64,000 bases of DNA from Dallia pectoralis (Eukaryota; Chordata; Actinopteri; Esociformes; Umbridae): positions 220,421 to 284,420 of the forward strand of contig CM055754.1 of assembly GCA_029465975.1 (NCBI GenBank), read 5' to 3'. A program made the position numbers and the translations under genes. Shown piece by piece: positions 11,394 through 45,439 of the stretch. The notes beneath the pieces are model-generated. The model did not search any database and was not told where the DNA came from. It was given only the letters and a program-made list of their open reading frames with translations. Position 1 is the stretch's first letter, and every line of letters begins with the position of its first letter.

Positions 11394-12399
11394 GAAACAT
11401 TAAAGAGTGTCTTATGATCATGTTATGCATGTTCTCTAATTTGTCCCAAGTTATTTCCTTATTTCCATGTGCTGCTGTGAATTACTTCTTTGTTTATAAC
11501 AGAATCCCGGGTGAGTAGTTTATCTGGTTATGCCAGCTCACTTTCTGATTCTGTCAATTATTAGCCACCTCCGAGCACTTCCCTGCGTCTGTCTACCCAA
11601 GCCTGGACAGTTTGGAGTGGAGAGGGGGAGCTTGGAGGCTTAGATAGAGAACAGGGTCTTTCAAGCATTAACTTGGAGTTAAAATGTAACCTGTGGGGAG
11701 AGTTGCCATAGAAACACAGCTCATTATAATGACAAATGTGAAGTGTAAAGACGTGGACGGTAGCTATACCTTCCATGTTAATCTCAACTTGTACAGTTGT
11801 AACACACAGAGACCAGGTTCCAGACAAAGAGTGGTCATGTTGACAGTGACACGACTAGAACCCACTGGACCCATTGATACAGATAACCAAGAGACACCTG
11901 GGACAGACGCCAAAACAATTGACACGAAAGGTTAACCGAGAACTCAGTGTCAAGCTAAAAGTTTACAATGATTTCACACCAAAGAAAAGTGAACTACGTA
12001 GCTAGTGAACTAGTAACAGTAGTAAAGTAGCAGACGCTGTGCAACAAGGACTCATACAGCCAGTCAGCAAGAAAAAGAGCTAAAGACTACAGCACAAGTG
12101 AGATGAGACAAGTTCCTCTGATTTCAACTGACTACAATTCAAAGGTTTAAATAAATATTAAAATTTCTCACTGCAAAATAAGACTTTTCCTCAAAGCGAA
12201 GCATGGATTGTGGTTTATTGCAGCCAGCATGTTGTCAACAGCAGAGGGTTAGAGGTGGAGAATGGGTTCTGTAGGCTCCAGGCCCGGACAGAGACATGTG
12301 GCACCTTGTCCAAGTCTGCCAGAGGGAGACCAGCACCAGAAGGCCAGTCATTCCACATCACAATGGACCAGCTCTGCTGTATCAACCATCCCCACCAGG

Positions 12400-12608
12400 A
12401 GATTACAGGTTAGAAGCTCTCACTACCAGGAGACTACAGGTTAGAAGCTCTCACTACCAGGAGATTACAGGTTAGAAGCTCTCACTACCAGGAGATTACA
12501 GGTTAGAAGCTCTCACTATCAGGAGATTACAGGTTAGAAGCTCTCACTACCAGGAGATTACAGGTTAGAAGCTCTCACTACCAGGAGATTACAGGTTAGA
12601 AGCTCTCA
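12400..12608. repeat. About 30-bp tandem repeat, 7 copies
   Basis: Units CAGGAGATTACAGGTTAG followed by AAGCTCTCACTAC; nearly identical copies. Confidence 0.92.
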
Positions 12609-12644
12609 CCACATGGTGGGTAGGGCAGGGAGTGCTGCTTTATC

Positions 12645-12650
12645 TTTATT
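12645..12650 (-). terminator. Candidate poly(A) signal of AP5M1 (distal)
   Basis: Minus-strand AATAAA, about 630 bp past the AP5M1 stop. A nearer variant ATTAAA lies on the minus strand at 13098-13103. I cannot tell which is used. Confidence 0.35.
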
Positions 12651-13130
12651 ACAATAGGCACATTGATTGTTACATTTATCCCATTTCACGACACACAATT
12701 TCTAACTAAGGCCATTGCTTATACTCCCAGTGAACACAGGACAGTCAATGTGAAGATGTGAGTCTTTTGAATGCACATCCAATAGTATTCAGGTTCTTAT
12801 CTCTGCCTGCTCAACCAAAAGGTCTATACCAGAATCCTTACAAAACAAAAACAAATGCACTCTATGGCCTTTCAACTTTAGCTCTCATACAGTCAAGACA
12901 CCACAAGTTAGAAATTGCATAATCCATTTTAGATTAGACAGAGACTGTGAGAAGAACAAAAACCAGTCTTCCCATAATGGTAATGGTGCCATTATTTTCA
13001 TATATTCACTCTTGATTCATAGATTCAACCTCATATCTGTGTCTTGCTGAATTATTGTGCTGTGGAGATCGATCACATAATTTGTCCATCCCAGACATTT
13101 AATTGGTGCTGTTCTATATTGTAGAGTCTC

Positions 13131-13281
13131 ATTTTACAGCATCATGTGACCAGAAGACAACGGTGCATTGCCTGTAGAGTCCAATCTAACAGCATCATGT
13201 GACCCATCTTACAGCATCATGTGACCAGAAGACACTGGTGCATTGCCTGTAGAGTCCAATCTAACAGAATCATGTGACCCA
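13131..13281 (-). repeat. Duplicated copies of the AP5M1 C-terminal coding end in its 3'UTR
   Basis: Two degraded copies of about 75 bp follow the stop codon in transcription order. They repeat GCACCGGTGTCTTCTGG (one with GCACCAG, one with GCACCGT) and GTCACATGATGCTGTAA, including the stop codon itself. Confidence 0.88.
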
Positions 13282-13283
13282 TC

Positions 13284-15751
13284 TTACAGCATCATGTGAC
13301 CAGAAGACACCGGTGCAGTGTCGGTAGAGTTCCAGATGTAATACTCTGAGGATAACAGCTCTCGAGCTGCAGAGGAAAGAAAAAGTACATTCTGGCTTCA
13401 CATAAAACATTTCACCAATCAATTTTATAATAAATAATAAAACAATCACTCAAACCCAAATCTCTGACTCACATGTAACTATACGAGGTTTAGCAGAAGA
13501 ATAGACCTGCACCAAATGTTGATCAACGCAGCTTCCAGACAGAGTCATGTCAGGCACTCTGAAGTACAACTACAAAACATTGAAAGAAAAGTTGTTTTTG
13601 TTCATTTTCATGTTTAAGTTATAGCTGCACCTCCAATAGATAAAACCAATCTTACTTTTATGTATGCTGTAAGGTCTGTGCAGAGAGGATCTCTGGGTCC
13701 TGGTAGTTGACCTGAGAAAGTCACAGCGCCCTCTAGTGACACTTCACGGGTCTTCGGGAACTTCTGACCTAAACAGCATTGGATAGGGCAGATTTTATTT
13801 TGACACAAAATAATATTAGAACATTAGAAATGGGTTTAACTGGGTTATTGTACAGTGGCAATGTTGCCTTCAGCCCAGAACAAAGAGACTCACCGATAAC
13901 CCAAACCAGCAGGTTTTTCTCTTTGGACACCTCAAGCTGCCCCGAAGTCACCTTGATGTCCACATGACCTATCTGATTCCTGCAGAGAAGCATTGATCAG
14001 AGGTCACATGACTACAGGTTTAAGTGTGTGCTGGGAAGTTAAATATGTGTTTATTTTAAATATTTCAGAAACAAAACAATATAATATTGGGTAATAAACA
14101 AAATGTGAGACATTATGTATTGCATATATATTGTTCATAATTTACCTGTTAAAAAATGGCAGATGTGCCTCACAGTACTCAAAGACGTTCTTTACACTCT
14201 CATGAAGTTTCAGACTCACAGTCAAACACAGCTGATTGTCTTCTTCCTTCAGCTGATAAGCACCTAGGACGGGTGGTACTGGGACCTAGAACAGACAGCT
14301 TTTAACCTGACATGAGATACAGCTGGGTAAGAGTGGTCAACATGCAGGAAGTAAATGCATGCATTCAGCAAAGTTTACAAGCTGCGGACAGGTGTACCTG
14401 ACAGGTGTACCTGAGATGTGTACATGACAGGTGTACCCGACAGGTGTACCCGACAGGTGTACCTGAGATGTATAGCTGCAGAGCCTGAAAGGCTGTAGGG
14501 GCGGGGAGAAAGGGAATTTGTAGGGACCAGAGAAAGCAGAGCTGTCACAATCCTCAACACTCATGGCTGTCAGAATACTGGCATCTAGTGAAGACACACA
14601 TGGGTGGACCTGGACGTCCAGCAGTGGTGAGCCATTGGGTGGCAAAGTGAGAGTGACTGTGACATTGGGTAGGACACCTTCCACTTCACACTGATGAAAG
14701 CACAGGGAAAAGATCACATGTGTTTAAGAAGTGATGAGAAAACACAAGGCAACAACTTACTTTAATAATTTAATATAATTTAATCCATGTAGTGTCACAA
14801 ACCGACAATATCCTGCTGCTGGATGTATGAAATATACAACTATTTAAATAATTGAACACTTTGCCAAAACGTGTTAGAGTGCACATGAGTTTGTGGGCTA
14901 TGTTGGGTACTACTCTACTCACCTTGCAAGTCACTGTGCCATAAACATCCCATAGGTCCTGCCTGCTCTGGTTTCCATACTGCATAGAACGCACCATCTC
15001 TGTTAGTGCTACGTTCACCACAGCTCGACCACGGTACAGTCCTGTTTTCCAGGCTGGTTGTTTCTGGGTGCCTGCTGGAGTAGGCACAGCTGGTGTGCTT
15101 GTGGCCCCTGGCTGAGGGGTATCCAGGGGCGTCCCAAGCGGGCAGACCTGCAGTAGGATAAAGGGCATCATGGACAGGCGAGAGGCTAGCCCCTCACTGT
15201 CAGGCTTACCCTTTGACCCGAGGAGAAAGGCCTGCAAGCCTGCCAGCAGTGTGAGACCCTGTGAGACAGAAAACAGACTGGCTAATGGAGGTCGAAACTC
15301 AGGAGGGGCTTCCACCAGAGGCAGACAGGCTAAGATCAGAGAACCCTGGGATATGGCCAACATTGGCCAGAGGACACCCCCACCAGGGCCCTCAAGATGG
15401 AGCTCCAGGGCAGGTGAGTGTTGCTGGTGAAGACAGTCATCCCGTAGTGCCATGTAAGATTTGACTGGGTCTGACAGGCCGAGCTCAGTAAATAGGAGCT
15501 GGAGCACAGTGCTATCCTCTGGAACAGTCACATACCGGGAGCCCGCCAGACACTTAGCACGATGTTCTACTGTTGGGTATCGCCTGTATCAAAGGTGAAA
15601 ATAGTGCAGGATTACAACAATACATAATGAAGATTGGCAAACGCACAATACAATCACAGAATGAAACAAAAAACTGAACAAACCTGGAAAACTGCACTGC
15701 TACAGATTCTCCCTTCTCGTGAGTTATGATCCACAGTGCTCTAACACTCAT
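13284..15751 (-). CDS. ap5m1: AP-5 complex subunit mu-1 (8 exons, 491 aa)
   Basis: Exons in transcript order: 15684-15751, 14923-15583, 14463-14690, 14146-14285, 13894-13979, 13656-13768, 13473-13569 and 13284-13366. All have GT-AG borders and fitting phases, and total 1476 bp (491 codons plus stop; human protein about 490 by recall). AP5M1 (MUDENG) is the medium chain of the AP-5 adaptor, which acts with SPG11/SPG15 on late endosomes and lysosomes. The N-terminal longin-like part covers exon 1 to early exon 2 (SVRALWIITHEKGES, RRYPTVEHRA, VTVPED). A proline/threonine-rich linker of the PTPAGTQKQPAWKTG type precedes the mu-homology domain (GTVTCK, GVLPNVTVTLTLPPNGSPL, SSAFSGPYKFPF, KLHESVKNVFEYCEAHLPF, GQLEVSKEKNLLVWVIGQKF). 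It ends ELLSSEYYIWNS...HMML. It is head-to-head with EXOC5. Exon 3 has a duplicated donor and exon 8 a duplicated end. Confidence 0.95.
14385..14462 (-). repeat. 12-13 bp repeat copying the AP5M1 exon 3 donor
   Basis: On the minus strand the donor ATCTCAG/GTACACC is followed by repeats GTACACCTGTC. A second, near-identical ACATCTCAG/GTACACC lies 52 nt downstream (exon end would be 14411). Confidence 0.9.
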
Positions 15752-16315
15752 GTTGACCAGTACGACTCGAATCAGTGACTGAGATATTGAAAATAAGATA
15801 AAAACGATTCTTTAGTTATACAGTACATCTATAAAGAAGACCATCTCATTTCACACAGATTAGATGTCATAAAAGTCAGTCACAGTACGGTTAGTTATAA
15901 GCGTTGGTTCCCGTTTTCCTCACAAAACATCCACTTCCTGTATTTATCATCATGTGACTACATTGCCCCAGCACTTTTTTTCCGGTTCACACTGGCAGCA
16001 CAACCTTAAAAGAAAAATCAAACAGGGAAATTGTTTAAAAATACATAAGAGTGAGAGTAAAACTATAAGAGTGAGAGTCAAAGAGTCCCATAATGCCAAA
16101 TATGTACAATAATTTTAAAAAGCATAATATATATTGAAATGTTTAGAAAGGTGGACTTTTATTTTTTAAGGTTTCCTTTTTTTAGCAACATGAACAGCAC
16201 GTCATCAATGGTGCAGCTGGCAGCATGATACCGGAAGTAAAGCTGTGAAACTGTTATCAACAAACATACTTTCATCTGATCAACCCGTTTAATTTCAGAT
16301 TCTGATCGATCAAGC
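15752..16315. promoter_or_regulatory. Bidirectional AP5M1/EXOC5 promoter region
   Basis: Start codons of AP5M1 (minus) and EXOC5 (plus) are 564 bp apart, divergently oriented, as recalled in human. The ETS-type sequence ACCGGAAGT lies at 16230-16238 and another TTCCGG lies near 15980. No TATA box is well placed. The 5'UTRs must lie here. Two start sites and shared elements are inferred. Confidence 0.7.
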
Positions 16316-39265
<22,950 letters not shown>

Positions 39266-39368
39266 TGGTTCTGGCCATGGGTCCATCCCTCTGTCAGTCC
39301 GTCCAATCACCACAGCCGATGATGTCACTAAACTGGACACAGAAAATGAATTCAACCAACCTGGATGA

Positions 39369-39966
39369 GTTAGGTTTAGGGTTAGGTTGTCTCTTTAGTT
39401 AGGTTTAGGTTGTCTCTAGTTAGGTTTAGGGTTAGGTTGTCTCTAGTTAGGTTTAGGGTTAGGTTGTCTCTTTAGTTAGGGTTAGGTTGTCTCTTTAGTT
39501 AGGTTTAGGGTTAGGTTGTCTGTTTAGTTAGGGTTAGGTTGTCTCTAGTTAGGTTTAGGGTTAGGTTGTCTCTTTAGTTAGGTTTAGGGTTAGGTTGTCT
39601 CTTTAGTTAGGGTTAGCTTGTCTCTTTAGTTAGGTTTAGGGTTAGGTTGTCTCTTTAGTTAGGGTTAGGTTGTCTCTTTAGTTAGGGTTAGCTTGTCTCT
39701 TTAGTTAGGTTTAGGGTTAGCTTGTCTCTTTAGTTAGGGTTAGCTTGTCTCTTTAGTTAGGGTTAGCTTGTCTCTTTAGTTAGGGTTAGCTTGTCTCTTT
39801 AGTTAGGGTTAGCTTGTCTCTTTAGTTAGGTTTAGGGTTAGGTTGTCTCTTTAGTTAGGGTTAGGTTGTCTCTTTAGTTAGGTTTAGGGTTAGCTTGTCT
39901 CTTTAGTTAGGGTTAGCTTGTCTCTTTAGTTAGGGTTAGCTTGTCTCTTTAGTTAGGGTTAGGTTG
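39369..39966. repeat. Telomere-like TTAGGG minisatellite in EXOC5 3'UTR
   Basis: Units GTTAGGTTGTCTCTTTA and AGTTAGGTTTAGG in mixed order, with GTTAGCTTG variants. Confidence 0.92.
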
Positions 39967-40529
39967 GCTCTGTCCATTGTAAAGGCCAGGAATGACCATT
40001 TAAAGATTGGCGTCTACTGAATTGCATCGCAAAAGTCGTTCAAACGTGTAACTGTGAGCTTTTTTGTCATTAAATACTAATCCACCAAACCACCATAGAA
40101 CATTTAGGTAATATGGACTTTGATCTCCTCGGTTTTAACTACTTTTTTGTTTAAATTGTGCCAAATATATAAATATATCAGTGGCTGCATTTGTGCACAG
40201 GAACAGACGGCAAAAGGAATTTGAACTCTGCATAGATCAGGACTGACTGAATGACGTACTGAAAGCACCTAGTTGGGAACAACCCAATGAATGTTCTCTA
40301 CTCTCATCCCCATACAAGTCTGCTACGGAGTGACCCTGTGCCAGACAGTCACATGACCATCTCGCTCTGACCCTTGACCCCTGACCTCAGGCGTGGGGTC
40401 AACACACTGAGCTGTGATCCAAGCTGTATGAAAAGGGATTTGGGTCATTGTAATTGCATAGACAACCCATGATCCAAGCTCTCTGCTGAGTCTGGATCGA
40501 CCCACAAGAATGTGTTGCTTCTTAACAAA

Positions 40530-41975
40530 ATGTTTGTGGAGCTTTACGGGAGAACAGCAAGGGCCAATATCTCAAAGGTTTGTGGAGCTTTACGGGAGAA
40601 CAGCAAGGGCCAATATCTCTAATGTTTGTGGAGCTTTACGGGAGAACAGCAAGGGCCAATATCTCTGTAGTGTTTGTGGAGCTTTACGAGAGAACAGCAA
40701 GGGCCAATATCTCTAATGTTTGTGGAGCTTTACGAGAGAACAGCAAGGGCCAATATCTCTAATGTTTGTGGAGCTTTACGAGAGAACAGCAAGGGCCAAT
40801 ATCTCTGTAGTGTTTGTGGAGCTTTACGAGAGAACAGCAAGGGCCAATATCTCTGTAGTGTTTGTGGAGCTTTACGAGAGAACAGCAAGGGCCAATATCT
40901 CTAATGTTTGTGGAGCTTTACGGGAGAACAGCAAGGGCCAATATCTCAAAGGTTTGTGGAGCTTTACGGGAGAACAGCAAGGGCCAATATCTCTGTAGTG
41001 TTTGTGGAGCTTTACGAGAGAACAGCAAGGGCCAATATCTCTAATGTTTGTGGAGCTTTACGAGAGAACAGCAAGGGCCAATATCTCTAATGTTTGTGGA
41101 GCTTTACGAGAGAACAGCAAGGGCCAATATCTCTGTAGTGTTTGTGGAGCTTTACGAGAGAACAGCAAGGGCCAATATCTCTGTAGTGTTTGTGGAGCTT
41201 TACGAGAGAACAGCAAGGGCCAATATCTCTAATGTTTGTGGAGCTTTACGGGAGAACAGCAAGGGCCAATATCTCAAAGGTTTGTGGAGCTTTACGGGAG
41301 ATCAGCAAGGGCCAATATCTCTGTAGTGTTTGTGGAGCTTTACGAGAGAACAGCAAGGGCCAATATCTCTAATGTTTGTGGAGCTTTACGAGAGAACAGC
41401 AAGGGCCAATATCTCTAATGTTTGTGGAGCTTTACGAGAGAACAGCAAGGGCCAATATCTCTGTAGTGTTTGTGGAGCTTTACGAGAGAACAGCAAGGGC
41501 CAATATCTCTGTAGTGTTTGTGGAGCTTTACGAGAGAACAGCAAGGGCCAATATCTCTAATGTTTGTGGAGCTTTACGAGAGAACAGCAAGGGCCAATAT
41601 CTCTAATGTTTGTGGAGCTTTACGAGAGAACAGCAAGGGCCAATATCTCTAATGTTTGTGGAGCTTTACGAGAGAACAGCAAGGGCCAATATCTCTGTAG
41701 TGTTTGTGGAGCTTTACGGGAGAACAGCAAGGGCCAATATCTCTGTAGTGTTTGTGGAGCTTTACGGGAGAACAGCAAGGGCCAATATCTCTAATGTTTG
41801 TGGAGCTTTACGGGAGAACAGCAAGGGCCAATATCTCTAATGTTTGTGGAGCTTTACGGGAGAACAGCAAGGGCCAATATCTCTGTAGTGTTTGTGGAGC
41901 TTTACGGGAGAACAGCAAGGGCCAATATCTCTAATGTTTGTGGAGCTTTACGGGAGAACAGCAAGGGCCAATATC
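40530..41975. repeat. 46/48-bp minisatellite, about 30 copies, downstream of EXOC5 stop
   Basis: Units TTTGTGGAGCTTTACGGGAG, AACAGCAAGGGCCAATATC and TCTAATG or TCTGTAGTG or TCAAAGG. Three linker types and GAGAG/GGGAG variants form a higher-order pattern that repeats every 328 bp (compare 40862, 41190). Confidence 0.94.
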
Positions 41976-42078
41976 TCTGCTCTTTGTAGTGGTAATGTCT
42001 TTAGTGTCCAGACCAATCTATGTTAAGCTTTTTCCGTTCTGTACCGCTAATTACCATAATTATCATAATCACTGACTC

Positions 42079-42084
42079 AATAAA
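42079..42084 (+). terminator. Candidate distal poly(A) signal of EXOC5
   Basis: AATAAA in CTCAATAAAATGATGTG, followed within 30 nt by a GT/T-rich stretch typical of downstream elements. Confidence 0.55.
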
Positions 42085-42110
42085 ATGATGTGTATTAAGT
42101 GTTTATTTTC

Positions 42111-43420
42111 TTTTTATCACAATATTTGTCATAAAAACAGAAATGTCATTTAAAATGAAAAAGAAGTTTGACATGTGCATGTTCAGTGAGAGACTGGGTT
42201 TGATATGTGCATTTTCAGTGAGAGACTTGGTTTGGTGCTTTAAGTGATAGAACTGGCCTTGACACAACTCTTGTACTCTTACGATGACAGATTCAGTGAA
42301 ATGTCTTCCTACAAGAATGAAGTTCTCCTTTAGACTACAGGAACAGAATCTGTATGAGGGATTAGGCTTCTAGTGGTTCATGAAATGTGTGCTGTAGTCA
42401 TGACAAATCCAGATAGAGACCGCTCAGCCATCTCTATCACATCTCTGGCTGTCTACTGTTGTGTGGAAGGTATACAGAGTACGGAGCAAAGCAAACAACA
42501 TAATTAATTAGGCTAATATTAATATGATCAATGCCACAGAAAATCTATTCCCCCAGCCTTAATCAGAACTGGGTAGCTTGTAAAAAATATTTAGTTAGGC
42601 CCTGGTGCAAACATGGTGCCTTTTCCAAACATTTGAAACTATTTGTTTTTGCGGCGATTAGTACACAGGCAGTGTGCCTGGGTAGGAGAGGAGGATTCTG
42701 GGCCAGGACAGAGACACCCCCGCCTGGGCACAGAGGCATGTTGTTTTAAGGATGGGGGAAGGGGAGGTGTTTGAGCAGGTGGAGGGGATTAGGAACAGTG
42801 TCAATACTGGAGAGCTGGATAAGAGTGGTTGCTCTAACATTCGTCAGTTTAAGCAGCTCCTGCACAGACACACATACACACATAAACAAACACACAAGAG
42901 TCTGAAGGGGGACGAAAACAGGGTTGAACCAGCCGACTACTGTTCTTGTGAGAGATCTGTGTCTCTGGGAAATAGAGTTTCTACCAGAGATAAAGACGAA
43001 TATACAACTAAAAAACCTTACTTCAACACCAATGACTAAAAATCCACATCAACCAATAAAAGTACAACTAACTGCTGAAAAGCTGTAATCTATATAATTA
43101 CCTTCGTTGTCCAACATGAGAGAAACCAGACCACAGAATAATAGACAACTTCTCCGACTGGAATTTGTTTATTGGCTTTGTATTCTTCCAGTTAAATTAG
43201 TAAATTCCGACTAACCAACACATTTTAGCCCCACTCTAATCTGTTTTTCACAAATTGGTCTTTTTGACAATTTATATCATGAAAATTATCAGATATAATA
43301 TGATCTGAAATGGTCAATATACAACTTAGTAGAAATAATTTCTGATTTGCTGTATGTGTAAACAAAGGTATGGGCATGCAGAACATTCATCCTCAACAAT
43401 ACATTTGTTTTTCCCTTATT
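42111..43420. other. Intergenic unique DNA, no gene seen
   Basis: AT-rich unique DNA. The part at about 42495-42560 is dense in homeodomain-type TAAT/ATTA cores (ATAATTAATTAGGCTAATAT). ORFs here are short and lack splice context. Confidence 0.5.
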
Positions 43421-43488
43421 GTTAGGGTTAGGTTTAGGGTTAGGGTTAGGGTTAGGGTTAGGTTAGGGTTAGGTTAGGGTAAGGGTTA
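43421..43488. repeat. Interstitial telomeric repeat (TTAGGG)n
   Basis: About eleven imperfect GTTAGG/GTTAGGG units, close to the vertebrate telomere sequence. Confidence 0.93.
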
Positions 43489-43600
43489 TTGTCCATATTG
43501 TTTCACCATCTAGAAATGCCATATTAAAGTATTGGGAGAGATTTATAAAAGCAACCTTGTCTTCCCCGGTTTATCCCTGTTCATGGGTTAGGGTCCCTCT

Positions 43601-43828
43601 CAGCCACACCGGCCCTCAGCCACACCGGCCCTCAGCCACACCGGCCCTCAGCCACGCCGGCCCTCCCCCTCAGCCACACCGGCCCTCAGCCACACCGGCC
43701 CTTAGCCACGCCGGCCCTCCCCCTCAGCCACACCGGCCCTCAGCCACACCGGCCCTCAGCCACGCCGGCCCTCCCCCTCAGCCACACCGGCCCTCAGCCA
43801 CGCCGGCCCTCCCCCTCAGCCACACCTC
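43601..43828. repeat. 16-bp GC-rich minisatellite
   Basis: CAGCCACACCGGCCCT units with a 22-bp variant ending CCCTCCCC. It is rich in CpG (CACACCGG, CACGCCGG), unlike its surroundings. Confidence 0.93.
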
Positions 43829-43844
43829 CTGGAGCACTGACAAT

Positions 43845-44175
43845 AAAGCATTACAGCAGTCAATCCATGTCAACAACAGCTTTGCTTAATTCCTGCTAAA
43901 CACATTGAAGCTAAATCTTCACCTAATGATGCATAATGATTAGCACTTGCTCTTTAGTCTGCCAGCGGCTCGTATGTATTTGATTTTCCTGCCATCATCA
44001 GAGAGATGACTCAGGTGTGGGAGTTGTAGCTGGCAGGCCGTGATGGAGACAGGATTTAAATGAGTTACTAACTAATTAAGCAGCATATTATGGACAGCTT
44101 TGTATTCATACAACAGCACTCAACAGTCTATTTTACGTTGGAATCAGATTAATGATATGAGAGCCAACATTAACT
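43845..44175. promoter_or_regulatory. Candidate conserved non-coding element
   Basis: Repeat-free island with balanced composition and dense transcription-factor-like words: CATAATGATTAGCAC, AACTAATTAAGCAGC, ATGACTCAGG (AP-1-like) and TTTGATTTTCCTGCC. No coding frame. It resembles developmental enhancers, but conservation was not tested. Confidence 0.35.
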
Positions 44176-44324
44176 AGTGCCAGTCAATGCTTGTACCCTT
44201 TCAACTACATTTCGTATAGAGAGGGTTAGGGTTCATAGTGCATAGCAACCATAAGCAAGGTTAGGGTTCATAGTGCATAGCAACCAAAAGGCAGGGTTAG
44301 GGTTAATAGTGCATAGCAACCATA

Positions 44325-45088
44325 AGGCAGGGTCACCTTCCTCACCTTCCTCTCCTTCACCTTCCTCTCTTTGTTCACCTTCCTCTCCTTCACCTTCCTC
44401 TCCTTCCTCTCCTTCACCTTCCTCTCCTTCCTCTACTTCCTCTTCTTCACCTTCTTCACCTTCTTCACCTTCCTCTCCTTCACCTTCCTCTCCTTCCTCT
44501 CCTTCACCTTCCTCTCCTTCCTCTCCTTCACCTTCCTCACCTTCTTCACCTTCTTCACCTTCCTCTCCTTCCTCTCCTTCTTCACCTTCCTCTCCTTCAC
44601 CTTCCTCTCCTTCTTCACCTTCCTCTCCTTCACCTTCCTCTCCTTCACCTTCCTCTCCTTCTTCACCTTCCTCTCCTTCACCTTCCTCTCCTTCTTCACC
44701 TTCCTCTCCTTCACCTTCCTCTCCTTCACCTTCCTCTCCTTCACCTTCCTCTCCTTCTTCACCTTCCTCTCCTTCCTCTCCTTCTTCACCTTCCTCTCCT
44801 TCACCTTCCTCTCCTTCACCTTCCTCTCCTTGTTCACCTTCCTCTCCTTCCTCTCCTTCACCTTCCTCTCCTTCCTCTCCTTCCTCTCCTTCTTCACCTT
44901 CCTCTCCTTCACCTTCCTCTCCTTCACCTTCCTCTCCTTCACCTTCCTCTCCTTCTTCACTTTCCTCTCCTTCACCTTCCTCTCCTTCTTCACCTTCCTC
45001 TCCTTCACCTTCCTCTCCTTCACCTTCCTCTCCTTCACCTTCCTCTCCTTCACCTTCCTCTCCTTCACCTTCCTCTCTCGGTCTCTTG
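44325..45088. repeat. 0.75 kb homopyrimidine minisatellite (CTTCACCTTCCTCTC)
   Basis: Units CTTCACCTTCCTCTC and CTTCCTCTC alternate; the plus strand is almost pure C/T apart from one A per unit. Open in several frames on both strands, giving glutamate/glycine, serine/proline, leucine/phenylalanine and lysine/arginine artefact ORFs. Confidence 0.95.
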
Positions 45089-45439
45089 TCATTTGGACGA
45101 TCTGGTCCACAGTGGCCCAACTGAGTTTCACTGTTATTAACCCAATGTGTCCTGGTGTACTTGGTTCTCCTTCTCTCTGTCTGTGCCATACGCCTCTATT
45201 AATACTTTGCCATTGTAGAGCGTTTTCCTTAGCAGTTTCCTGGCACACTGCCTGTGCTGGCTGATATTACTGCTCCACAGGAACAGACTGGCACTTTGAC
45301 TGAGGGTTTGGGGACCTGCACACACAATCAGTGTGGCTGTGTATCTGTTTGTGATGAATAGGGTTGATTTCTCTCAAGAAGTCATAATATATTGTTTATA
45401 TGATCATCTCATATTACACATATACATCCCATGAAACAC

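Larger units (their letters stand above)
10001..13283. other. Convergent intergenic region between SLC35F4 and AP5M1
   Basis: Contains the two 3'UTRs, a 42-bp array, a 30-bp array and unique DNA at 10531-10900, 11395-12390 and 12615-13125. No spliceable coding exon was found. NAA30, which I recall in this interval in human, gave no recognisable acetyltransferase exon. Confidence 0.6.
39266..42110 (+). other. Probable EXOC5 3'UTR
   Basis: From the stop codon to the best poly(A) signal at 42079. It would be about 2.8 kb and mainly two minisatellites plus unique DNA at 39967-40530. A nearer ATTAAA at 40069-40074 could give a short form of about 0.8 kb. Confidence 0.5.

Noticed and set aside
10001..13283. 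Short ORFs as remnants of NAA30
   Set aside because: None shows the GNAT acetyltransferase motifs (Q/RxxGxG/A) on either strand.
15170..15464. Plus-strand ORFs opposite AP5M1 exon 2
   Set aside because: Antisense shadows of the 661-bp coding exon, which is supported by the protein family and splice phases.
44233..45264. Glutamate-rich, serine/proline-rich and lysine-rich ORFs on both strands
   Set aside because: Homopurine/homopyrimidine repeat translated in different frames.
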